From an uncultured bacterium (lineage in GTDB: Bacteria; Actinomycetota; UBA4738; HRBIN12), in contig CALGFI010000253.1 in the NCBI GenBank assembly GCA_937881155.1, forward strand, positions 1 to 7,284: a stretch of 7,284 nucleotides of DNA. The letters are read 5' to 3'. The first letter of the stretch is position 1, and each line of letters begins with the position of its first letter. This document shows, piece after piece, positions 1 through 5,819 of the stretch. A program made the translations under genes and the position numbers. The notes below the pieces were generated by a model. It was not told the origin of the DNA. It saw only the letters and a program-made list of their open reading frames with translations, and made no database searches.

Positions 1-553
1 ACACGCGATCCATCAGCTGCTCCCGTGTGAACACCACGCCGGGGTCGCGTGCGAGAGTGAGAAGGATCTCGAACTCGAGGGGCGTGAGCAGTACCTCCGT
101 GCCGTCCACATACACCCGGCGCCGCGCGGCGTCGATCGAGAGCGCCCCGAGGCGAAGCGTCTCACCCGAAGTCGCCTGCGCCACGCGCTCCGATCGCCGA
201 AGAATGGCGCGCACGCGGACGGCGAGCTCCCGCAGACTGAACGGCTTGGTGAGGTAGTCGTCGGCTCCGACGGCGAAGCCAGCGACCTTGTCGGCCTCTT
301 CCGTCCGCGCGGTGAGCATCAGTACGGGAACCCAACGGTCGCGCTGCAGCCGCTTGCAGACCTCGAGCCCGTCCATGCCCGGAAGCATCAGGTCGAGCAC
401 CACGAGGTCGGGTGACTCTCGTTCCGCCGCGTCGAGCGCCTGAGCGCCGTCGGCCGCGACCACGACCCGGTATCCCTCACTCTCGAGGCGGGCGCGAACG
501 GCCTCCGCGATCGCCTCCTCGTCGTCGACGACCAGGACGGTTTGGGGGGTCAC
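1..553 (-). CDS. OmpR/PhoB-family response regulator, C-terminus cut by the window edge
   Basis: This is a two-component response regulator: a receiver domain phosphorylated by a partner histidine kinase, joined to a winged-helix DNA-binding domain. The 184 visible codons run without a stop from a GTG at 553-551 to the left edge. The receiver (about residues 4-120) has the acidic pair D10-D11, phospho-acceptor D54 in VVLDLMLPGMDG, switch T81 in MLTAR and K103 in LTKPF. The DNA-binding domain begins near residue 133 (LRLGALSID), with TPLEFEILLTLA at 157-168 and FTREQLMDRV at the edge; about 40-50 residues should be missing. The only upstream ATG nearby (579-577) is out of frame. The start has no clear Shine-Dalgarno sequence but has a -10-like hexamer 7 nt upstream, suggesting a leaderless mRNA. 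It lies 78 nt after rseP and probably has its own promoter. The family is certain; the regulon and kinase cannot be told, and the kinase gene may lie just beyond the edge. Confidence 0.93.
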   Translation of the reverse strand, partial: MTPQTVLVVDDEEAIAEAVRARLESEGYRVVVAADGAQALDAAERESPDLVVLDLMLPGMDGLEVCKRLQRDRWVPVLMLTARTEEADKVAGFAVGADDYLTKPFSLRELAVRVRAILRRSERVAQATSGETLRLGALSIDAARRRVYVDGTEVLLTPLEFEILLTLARDPGVVFTREQLMDRV

Positions 554-631
554 GTTCGGAATCGTATCCGCGCGCCATGGGGAGCCCGTGGGAGCGTTGT
601 TGAGAAATCGTGACGGCGCGATGCCGCGTGC
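554..631. other. 78-nt intergenic region between rseP and the response regulator
   Basis: No gene was found here. It holds the predicted -10 element of the response regulator and a near-palindrome, CCCGTGGG (585-592), at about the -35 position. No convincing intrinsic terminator for the dxr-rseP unit was found: there is no stable GC stem followed by a T run on the minus strand. Confidence 0.6.
561..566 (-). promoter_or_regulatory. Predicted -10 element of a leaderless promoter for the response regulator
   Basis: On the minus strand TACGAT is followed by 7 nt (TCCGAAC) and then the GTG start codon of the response regulator. TANNNT placed 6-8 nt before the first base of the start codon is the typical layout for leaderless transcripts in Actinomycetota. 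No recognisable -35 hexamer was found at 16-18 nt spacing. There is no strong ribosome binding site in front of the GTG, which fits. This is inferred from sequence pattern only. Confidence 0.45.
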
Positions 632-1744
632 TCAGACCGGAGGCTTCACGATGTCGACGTACACGACGGCGATCGTGAACACGATGAGGAACGCCGCGAC
701 GGCGGCGGACACCGGGACGACCTTGCGCATGTCGACCGGCCTGCCGAGGAGCTTCTCGACGACGAGAAGCGCGAGATGGCCACCGTCGAACGGAGGCAAC
801 GGCAGCAGGTTCAGTACGCCGACGAACACGTTCACGATGGCGAACAGGAACAAGATGTCGCCGAAACGCCCTTCGGACGCGAGGCTGCCCGCGAACCGCC
901 CCACGCCGACGACGCTCGACACGTCCTCGTTCCGCCTCGGAGCGTCGGTGAACGCGAGCTCGAACACGCGGCCGACCCCCTCCGGTCCGAAGATGCGTCC
1001 GACGTTCTTGATCGTGCCGACGGCATGCTCTCCAACGAGGTCCGCACCCTTCGAGAGCGCGCCGATCGGCCCAGCCGTCTCGCGCCTGCCCTCGCCGAGC
1101 TGCACGCCGATCCGCGCGACCTCCTCGCCGTCCACTTGGGCAGGCACCGGCACGATGTCCACCGTGAACCGCTCGCCGTCGCGCTCGAACGTGAACGCGA
1201 GGGGCTCGCCGACGTGTTCCTGCGTGCGCGCGAGGACCTCGTCGGTTGAGGGGTCGTCGACGCCGTCGACGGCGACCACGCGGTCGCCGGCGCGAACGCC
1301 CGCCTCGACGGCGGGCGACGTCTGTCCCTCAAGTCGTCGTTCGACCGCGATGATCTGCGGGCTGTTCCTGGTCGGCTGGCCGACGAAGCCGAGCCACAGC
1401 GCAAAGCAGGCGATCGCGAGGACGAAGTGCGTCGCCGGTCCCGCCACGATCACCAGGGCTCGCTGCCACTTCGGTTTCGCCCCGTACGTTCGGGGAAGAT
1501 CCTCTGGAGCGATTGTCTCGTATGGGCTCATCCCCGCGATCTTCACGTAGCCCCCCGCGGGGATCCATTTGAATCCGAACTCCGTGTCGCCTCGCATCGT
1601 CGACCAGATCTTGGGACCGAACCCGATGAAGAACTCGTTCACCTTGATCCCGAACGCGCGCGCCACTGCGAAGTGCGCGGCCTCGTGGATGACGATGACG
1701 ATGACCAGCGCAACGAAGAACGAGACCTGGCCGAGCGCGCCCAC
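632..1744 (-). CDS. rseP: Site-2-type intramembrane zinc metalloprotease (RseP/Rip1 family)
   Basis: This membrane protease cuts membrane-embedded substrates, in characterised relatives mainly anti-sigma factors already trimmed by a site-1 protease, and so releases extracytoplasmic-function sigma factors. The 370-residue protein has the zinc motif HEAAH (H20, E21, H24) in the first transmembrane helix and the membrane-associated loop IPAGGYVKIAGM (61-72). A second helix lies at about 97-120. A single PDZ domain (about 130-215, with SPAVEAGVRAGDRVVAVDGV at 143-162) is followed by the C-terminal metal motif NLLPLPPFDGGH (312-323; third ligand D320) and a last helix at about 344-364. One PDZ domain and this length match actinobacterial Rip1 better than two-PDZ E. 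coli RseP. The start is GTG (1744-1742), 9 nt after the dxr stop, with only a weak AAGG about 8 nt upstream, so translation is probably coupled to dxr. All catalytic residues are present. The natural substrate cannot be inferred, as no anti-sigma gene is in the window. Confidence 0.95.
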   Translation of the reverse strand: MGALGQVSFFVALVIVIVIHEAAHFAVARAFGIKVNEFFIGFGPKIWSTMRGDTEFGFKWIPAGGYVKIAGMSPYETIAPEDLPRTYGAKPKWQRALVIVAGPATHFVLAIACFALWLGFVGQPTRNSPQIIAVERRLEGQTSPAVEAGVRAGDRVVAVDGVDDPSTDEVLARTQEHVGEPLAFTFERDGERFTVDIVPVPAQVDGEEVARIGVQLGEGRRETAGPIGALSKGADLVGEHAVGTIKNVGRIFGPEGVGRVFELAFTDAPRRNEDVSSVVGVGRFAGSLASEGRFGDILFLFAIVNVFVGVLNLLPLPPFDGGHLALLVVEKLLGRPVDMRKVVPVSAAVAAFLIVFTIAVVYVDIVKPPV

Positions 1745-1753
1745 GGCTGGGCC

Positions 1754-2914
1754 TTACCGCGGCGCCTCGATGATCTCGGCGGCGCGCTTGCGCGCCCAGG
1801 CGTCGGCGCGCTCGAGGTTCACCACGGACACCACCGACGACGGCGCCTGGTGCTCGTCGACGACCGCCTGCGCGATCTCGACGATGCGGGTGAGCGGGAT
1901 CTTCCCCTCCAGGAACCCCATGACGGCCACCTCGTTCGCGGCGCTCATCACCGCGGGGAACGTCAGGCCGAGCTCGCCCACGCGGTACGCGAGGTCGATC
2001 GCCTGGAATGCCTCGCGATCGACGGGTTCGAAGGTGAGCGTGCTGTCGACGAGCGGAACCGAGCCGACGCCGGTCGGCAGCCGCTCCGGCCACGCGAGCG
2101 CGTGCTGGATCGGAAGACGCATGTCCGGCAACGAGAACTGCGCCTGCATCGACCCGTCTCGGAATTCGACCAGCGCGTGGATGAGGCCTTGGGGGTGGAT
2201 CACCACATGGATCTGCGAGTAGTCGAGGCGGAACAGGTAGTGCGCCTCGATCACCTCGAGGCCCTTGTTCATGAGCGTCGCCGAGTCGATCGTGATCTTC
2301 GGGCCCATCTGCCACACGGGGTGCGCGAGGGCCTCCTTTACCGACGCCTTCGCGAGCTCCGTGCCGGTCCACCCGCGGAACGGACCGCCCGAGCCGGTCA
2401 GGATCACGCGCTTGATGTCCTCGCGCCGCTCGCCGCGCAGGGACTGCGCGAGTGCGGCGTGTTCGGAATCGACCGGGATCAGCCGCTCGGGCTCGCCCTT
2501 GATGAGGTCCAAGACGAGCTCGCCGCCGATGACCAGGCTCTCCTTGTTCGCGAGCAGGAGCGTTTTGCCCGCCTGAAGCGTAGCGAGTGTCGGCCCCAGC
2601 CCGGCCGCGCCGACGAGCGCGTTGAGGACCATGTCCGCCTCCGCGTCGCGCGCCAGCGTCTCGGCGGCGTTCGGGCCCACATGGACCTCCACGCCACGGA
2701 TGCCTGCGAGCCGCTCTCGCAGATCCGAGGCGGCCTCCTCGTCCGCGATGGCCACGTGCGGCGGCAGGAACTCGCGGATCTGACCGACGAGGAGTTCATG
2801 GTTGGTTCCCGCCGACAGTCCAACCACGCGGAATCGGTCGGGGTTCCGCCTGACGACGTCGAGCGCCTGTGTGCCGATCGACCCCGTCGACCCGAGGATG
2901 ATGAGCGTGCGCAC
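1754..2914 (-). CDS. dxr: 1-deoxy-D-xylulose 5-phosphate reductoisomerase
   Basis: Dxr (IspC) converts 1-deoxy-D-xylulose 5-phosphate to 2-C-methyl-D-erythritol 4-phosphate using NADPH and a divalent metal. This is the committed step of the MEP route to isoprenoids and the target of fosmidomycin; the enzyme is cytosolic. The 386-residue length is normal for the family. Visible motifs are the NADPH-binding GSTGSIG (8-14), LANKESLV (121-128), the metal-binding PVDSEHAA (147-154; D149, E151), TGSGGPFR (173-180), HPVWQMG (198-204), IDSATLMNKGLEVIEA (209-224; third metal ligand E220) and the HPQ near 240. The C-terminal helical domain follows from about residue 300. The chosen GTG start (2914-2912) puts the Rossmann strand at residues 3-7, as expected. 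No good Shine-Dalgarno precedes it, but a TACTCT hexamer sits 7 nt upstream, so it is probably transcribed leaderless from its own promoter. It leads a two-gene unit with rseP. No defect was seen. Confidence 0.98.
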   Translation of the reverse strand: MRTLIILGSTGSIGTQALDVVRRNPDRFRVVGLSAGTNHELLVGQIREFLPPHVAIADEEAASDLRERLAGIRGVEVHVGPNAAETLARDAEADMVLNALVGAAGLGPTLATLQAGKTLLLANKESLVIGGELVLDLIKGEPERLIPVDSEHAALAQSLRGERREDIKRVILTGSGGPFRGWTGTELAKASVKEALAHPVWQMGPKITIDSATLMNKGLEVIEAHYLFRLDYSQIHVVIHPQGLIHALVEFRDGSMQAQFSLPDMRLPIQHALAWPERLPTGVGSVPLVDSTLTFEPVDREAFQAIDLAYRVGELGLTFPAVMSAANEVAVMGFLEGKIPLTRIVEIAQAVVDEHQAPSSVVSVVNLERADAWARKRAAEIIEAPR

Positions 2915-2921
2915 GGACTCA

Positions 2922-2927
2922 AGAGTA
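2922..2927 (-). promoter_or_regulatory. Predicted -10 element of a leaderless promoter for dxr-rseP
   Basis: On the minus strand TACTCT is followed by exactly 7 nt (TGAGTCC) and the dxr GTG start. This is the same spacing as in front of the response regulator and fits a transcript that begins at or next to the start codon. The -35 position (about 2944-2951) falls inside a direct repeat and does not resemble TTGACA. The promoter role is inferred. Confidence 0.5.
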
Positions 2928-2941
2928 CCCTGGAGCGGCTG

Positions 2942-2965
2942 GATTCACGGGAACCGATTCACGGG
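2942..2965. repeat. Perfect 10-bp direct repeat GATTCACGGG, period 14 bp, upstream of dxr
   Basis: GATTCACGGG occurs at 2942-2951 and again at 2956-2965, separated by AACC (on the minus strand, CCCGTGAATC twice). The copy nearer dxr overlaps the predicted -35 region of the dxr promoter and the second lies just upstream. This placement fits an operator for an activator or repressor that binds as a tandem dimer, but no regulator can be named and a chance duplication remains possible. Confidence 0.5.
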
Positions 2966-3030
2966 GGTGCGGGGGTAGCGCAGTGAGCGAAGCGAACGGC
3001 CTGCGGCCCCGGGCCAAAGCGCTGCGAGCG

Positions 3031-4566
3031 TTACAGCAGGACGCGCAGATACATGAACGCCGCGGGCGCCACGAACAGCAGCGCGTCGATGCGGTCGAGC
3101 ACGCCGCCGTGACCCGGAAGCACGCCGCCCATGTCCTTGAGGTCGAGGTCCCGCTTCAACAGCGATTCGGCGAGGTCGCCGAGCGGCGCGAAGAAACTGA
3201 CGACGACGGCGAGACCGACCGAGGCCGGGATCGTGTCCAGCAGCCCCACCGCCGGCGCGACGGCTCCGATCGCGATGGCCGCAACGACGAAGGTGGCGCC
3301 GATCGCCCCCTCCCACGACTTCTTGGGACTGATGTTGGGCGCGAGCGGGCGGCTTCCCCACCACGTTCCGACGACGAACGCGGCGATGTCGTACGCCACG
3401 GTGAGCCCGATGATCGAGAGCGCCAAGGCTCGTCCGTCCGCGAGCCGCAGAACCGCGAGCGCGTACCCCGCTAGGAGCGGAATGTACGCGACGCCGAGGA
3501 GCGTCAGCCCGATGTTCGACACGACGTTGCGACGATGCGGCGGCGGCACCGTCATGTACCAGAGGAACGTCGCGACGACCGTGAGCGCCAGGACGACCAG
3601 CATCGCCGCCTCGCCCCGGTAGTACGCAGCGCCGAGCATGAGCCCACCCGCCGCGAGACCGAGCGCGGTTGCGGGTTGGTAGTGACGCTTCTGCAACGCG
3701 AAGTAGAACTCGCCCTGCGCGAGCAGAACCAGGATGCTTGCTACCACCGCGAACGGCCCCGGCCCGATCGCGATGGCGCCGAGCGCGAGAGCGGTGAGTA
3801 CCAGTCCGGTGAGGAACGCCATCGGCACGTCGCGTCCGGCGCTGACGCGCTCGGTATCGGCGCCAACCTCGAGCGCAGTCGGTTCCTGCCAGCTTGGACC
3901 GCCGAGTCCCTCTGAACCGAGTCGCACGGTGCGCGAAGCCTCGACTCGAGCCGGTTCGACCTCTTCGTCCTCCTCGTCCCCGAGGAGCGCCGCGATCTGG
4001 ACCTCCTCCGTCGCGCCGCCGGACGGCGCGTCGACATTCACCTCGTCGCGGACCGATGCGGCGAATCGGTCCGCGGCGGCCTCGACCGACTCGAGGTCGG
4101 GCGCGCGGTCCGTGGCGGCGCTCGGTTCGTCGAGCTCGGCGACGACCGGTTCGTCGTCGTTCTCGTCGGGGCCCGGGAGGTCGACGTATGCGCCGGGCGC
4201 CCGTGACAACGCCTCCCGGGTGATCCCCTCGTCCTCGTCCGCCTCGGACTCGAGCAGGTACGCGGAGACCCCGTCCGCGTCGTCATTCGGCTCGTCGCGC
4301 TCGGTGTCGGTCGAAGACGACGCGAACACGTCTTCCTGACCGACCGACGACGTCTCGGTTTCGTCCTCGTCGACGTCCTCGATGCGGAGCGGCGGATCGG
4401 CTTCAGATCCGGCCGTTTCCTCCGAGCGCGGAGCCGCGCGCGATCCGGTCTCCGCCGACCGATCGTCGGTCGACTCGGGCCAGTCGACGTCTTGAATCGG
4501 CGCGAAGAACTTGTCCAGGTCCTCGAAGAGCTGTTCGCCTTGGCCCCGCTCCTCGTCCTCCGGCAC
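3031..4566 (-). CDS. cdsA: CDP-diacylglycerol synthase with a long acidic N-terminal extension
   Basis: CdsA (phosphatidate cytidylyltransferase) makes CDP-diacylglycerol from phosphatidate and CTP, the precursor of phosphatidylglycerol, cardiolipin and phosphatidylinositol, in the cytoplasmic membrane. The catalytic part is residues 246-511, with about eight hydrophobic segments. The family signature is complete near the C-terminus: SLLKRDLDLKDMGGVLPG (468-485), then HGGVLDRID (486-494), with the conserved K-R, K-D, H-G-G and D-R-x-D positions. Upstream of it lies D393 followed by SPKKSWEG (413-420). Residues 1-245 are the oddity: about 30% Asp/Glu, a single Lys and no membrane segment, so probably a disordered cytoplasmic tail; typical bacterial CdsA is about 270-310 residues. 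The full-length start is supported by AAGGAG (4572-4577) 5 nt before the GTG at 4566-4564. The start shares one base with the frr stop (TAGTG), indicating translational coupling. Function of the core is secure; the role of the extension is unknown. Confidence 0.95.
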   Translation of the reverse strand: MPEDEERGQGEQLFEDLDKFFAPIQDVDWPESTDDRSAETGSRAAPRSEETAGSEADPPLRIEDVDEDETETSSVGQEDVFASSSTDTERDEPNDDADGVSAYLLESEADEDEGITREALSRAPGAYVDLPGPDENDDEPVVAELDEPSAATDRAPDLESVEAAADRFAASVRDEVNVDAPSGGATEEVQIAALLGDEEDEEVEPARVEASRTVRLGSEGLGGPSWQEPTALEVGADTERVSAGRDVPMAFLTGLVLTALALGAIAIGPGPFAVVASILVLLAQGEFYFALQKRHYQPATALGLAAGGLMLGAAYYRGEAAMLVVLALTVVATFLWYMTVPPPHRRNVVSNIGLTLLGVAYIPLLAGYALAVLRLADGRALALSIIGLTVAYDIAAFVVGTWWGSRPLAPNISPKKSWEGAIGATFVVAAIAIGAVAPAVGLLDTIPASVGLAVVVSFFAPLGDLAESLLKRDLDLKDMGGVLPGHGGVLDRIDALLFVAPAAFMYLRVLL

Positions 4567-5063
4567 TAGATCTCCTTCAGCTCGCGGTCCTTGTGCGCGA
4601 CGACCTCGTCGATCTCGGCCACGTGCTTGTCGGTGACCTTTTGGAGCTCCTTCTCCGAGCGGACCAGGTCATCTTGGGAGATGCCGCCTTCGCGCTCAAG
4701 CCCTTCGAGCTCCTCCTTGGAGTGCCGGCGGATGTTCCGGACGGCAACCCTGCCCTCCTCGCCGCGGTGGTGGACCAGCTTGACGAGGTCCTTGCGGCGC
4801 ACGTCGCTCGACAGGATGGCCTTCTCCATGGCGGCGATCGCGTTCCGGTCGTACGGCGTGATGACGAGGGTCCGAGGTTCGGGAACGCTGAACGACGCGA
4901 GCTGCTGGATCGGCACCTGCGTCCCGTAATAGTCCACGACGATCCGCGAGAGCAAGGCAGGCGTCGCTCGTCCCGTCCGGATCCCGGCCAACTCGTCTTT
5001 GAGCACCGAGATGGCCTTGTCCATCTTGTCGGTTGCGTCCTTGAGCGCCGAGTCGACGGTCAC
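4566..5063 (-). CDS. frr: Ribosome recycling factor, about 20 residues shorter than usual
   Basis: RRF acts with EF-G to split the post-termination ribosome so that subunits can be reused. The protein is clearly RRF: KMDKAISVLKDELAGIRTGRA at 13-33 (domain I helix with the IRTGRA motif), VVDYYGTQVPIQQLA (42-56) and RTLVITPYDR (64-73) in domain II, then RVAVRNIRR (105-113) and the last helix to residue 165. Bacterial RRFs are normally about 185 residues. Here SSD (85-87) runs directly into V-RRKDL (88-93). In E. coli and M. tuberculosis these are separated by a conserved stretch (LGLNP or LGVNP, then a strand and PxLTEE), leaving roughly 21 residues missing in frame near 4797-4805. That segment forms the end of domain II and one of its two linkers to domain I. 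The reading frame is intact on both sides. The GTG start (5063-5061) overlaps the pyrH stop by 4 nt (GTGA). Whether this shortened RRF works normally is open. Confidence 0.96.
   Translation of the reverse strand: MTVDSALKDATDKMDKAISVLKDELAGIRTGRATPALLSRIVVDYYGTQVPIQQLASFSVPEPRTLVITPYDRNAIAAMEKAILSSDVRRKDLVKLVHHRGEEGRVAVRNIRRHSKEELEGLEREGGISQDDLVRSEKELQKVTDKHVAEIDEVVAHKDRELKEI
4572..4577 (-). promoter_or_regulatory. Shine-Dalgarno sequence of cdsA
   Basis: AAGGAG lies 5 nt before the cdsA GTG, inside the last codons of frr. It decides the start in favour of the full acidic extension rather than an internal start close to the membrane domain (for example Met249). Confidence 0.75.
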
Positions 5064-5809
5064 GCCGCACCACCGTGGACGAGTGTTCCGATCGGTTCGC
5101 CCGCGACGGCGCGCCGGATATTGCTCTCCGTGCGGAAGTCAAAGACGATGATCGGCAGCTTGTTCTCCATACAGAGGGTGATCGCGGTGGCGTCCATCAC
5201 CTGGTAGCCCTCGCGGAGCACGTCGAGGTACTCGATCGAGTCGAACCGCTTGGCGTTCGGATCGACGTGCGGATCAGCCGTGTAGACACCATCGACCTTC
5301 GTGCCCTTCAACAGCGCCTGTGCGCCGATCTCGAGCGCTCGCTGCGCGGCCGTCGTGTCGGTCGAGAAGTACGGCACGCCGATGCCCGCGGCGAAGATGA
5401 CCACTCGGCCCTTCTCGAGGTGCCGCGTCGCGCGGAGCGGGATGTAGGGCTCTGCGATCTGCGCCATGTGGATCGCCGTCTGTACTCGCGTCGCGACGTG
5501 GACCTTCTCGAGTGCGTCCTGCAGCGCGAGTGCGTTCATGACCGTCGCCAGCATGCCCATGTAGTCGGCACGGGAGCGGTCGATGTCGGGCGCCTGGCGC
5601 CCGCGGAAGATGTTGCCGCCGCCGACGACCACCGCGCACTGGACTCCGATGTCGACGACGTCGGCGAGCTCATGGGCGAGCATCCCGGTCGCAGCGGTCG
5701 AGATGCCGTACCCGGTGTCGGCGGGAGCGAACGCGTCCCCGGAGAGCTTCAGCAGAACGCGGCGGTACATCGGCCGGGCGGCGTTCTCGACGTGAGGACC
5801 CTCCGACAC
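5060..5809 (-). CDS. pyrH: UMP kinase (uridylate kinase)
   Basis: PyrH phosphorylates UMP to UDP with ATP, feeding UTP and CTP synthesis; the bacterial enzyme is a cytosolic hexamer of the amino-acid-kinase fold, unlike eukaryotic UMP/CMP kinases, and in studied species is activated by GTP and inhibited by UTP. With the start chosen here it has 249 residues. Motifs are the phosphate-binding KLSGDAF (21-27), VGGGNIFRG (62-70), the UMP-site DRSRADYMGMLATVMNAL (77-94), VPYFSTDTTAA (145-155), KVDGVYTADP (171-180) and VMDATAI (204-210). An ATG at 5830 would add seven residues, but it overlaps tsf by 11 nt and its GAGG abuts the ATG. The GTG at 5809-5807 has GGGGAG 4 nt upstream and lies 10 nt after the tsf stop, so it is preferred. 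The gene ends in a 4-nt overlap with frr. CTP made downstream of this step is the co-substrate of CdsA in the same unit, though PyrH here is simply part of the conserved cluster. Confidence 0.95.
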   Translation of the reverse strand: MSEGPHVENAARPMYRRVLLKLSGDAFAPADTGYGISTAATGMLAHELADVVDIGVQCAVVVGGGNIFRGRQAPDIDRSRADYMGMLATVMNALALQDALEKVHVATRVQTAIHMAQIAEPYIPLRATRHLEKGRVVIFAAGIGVPYFSTDTTAAQRALEIGAQALLKGTKVDGVYTADPHVDPNAKRFDSIEYLDVLREGYQVMDATAITLCMENKLPIIVFDFRTESNIRRAVAGEPIGTLVHGGAA

Positions 5810-5813
5810 TGAT

Positions 5814-5819
5814 CTCCCC
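5814..5819 (-). promoter_or_regulatory. Shine-Dalgarno sequence that sets the pyrH start
   Basis: GGGGAG starts directly after the tsf TGA stop and ends 4 nt before the GTG at 5809. It favours that GTG over the upstream ATG at 5830, whose only purine tract touches the start codon. Confidence 0.65.

Larger units (their letters stand above)
2915..3030. other. 116-nt intergenic region between cdsA and dxr
   Basis: No gene was found. From the cdsA end it holds an imperfect direct repeat pair (GCGCTGCGAGCG at 3019-3030 and GCGCAGTGAGCG at 2978-2989), a cluster of GGCC inverted repeats at 2998-3015, the GATTCACGGG tandem repeat and the predicted dxr -10 element. The GGCC cluster can form either of two short hairpins sharing the middle GGCC just downstream of the cdsA stop. 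It lacks a T run, so it is at best a weak, non-canonical transcription stop. Confidence 0.5.

Noticed and set aside
27..257. 76-codon plus-strand frame at the left end
   Set aside because: Antisense to the response regulator, whose receiver and winged-helix motifs are unambiguous.
577..579. ATG upstream of the response regulator as its start
   Set aside because: It is out of frame with the receiver domain; the GTG at 553 places the first beta strand (TVLVVDD) at residues 5-11, as expected.
588..1550. 320-codon open frame on the plus strand opposite rseP
   Set aside because: Low-complexity Ser/Thr/Arg/Pro product, antisense to an intact zinc protease; a GC-content artefact.
1329..2372. 347-codon minus-strand frame bridging dxr and rseP
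   Set aside because: It is another frame of the same strand, Arg/Gly/Ala-rich and without domain similarity, while both overlapped genes are complete and conserved in their own frames.
1427..2986. 519-codon open frame on the plus strand opposite dxr
   Set aside because: It lies antisense to a clearly conserved dxr and part of rseP. Its product is rich in Arg, Asp, Glu and His with no recognisable domain, as expected from the opposite strand of GC-rich coding DNA.
2998..3015. GGCC-rich inverted repeats after cdsA as an intrinsic terminator
   Set aside because: The stems are only 4-5 bp with very small loops and no T run follows on the minus strand, so it is described only as part of the intergenic region.
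3734..4339. 201-codon plus-strand frame opposite the acidic part of cdsA
   Set aside because: Its Ser/Arg-rich product is the complement of Asp/Glu-rich codons. The cdsA frame has a good ribosome binding site, and this frame has no support.
3896..4566. Separate gene for the acidic half of cdsA
   Set aside because: There is no stop or restart between the acidic region and the membrane domain, and the only good ribosome binding site is at the full-length start, so it is one protein.
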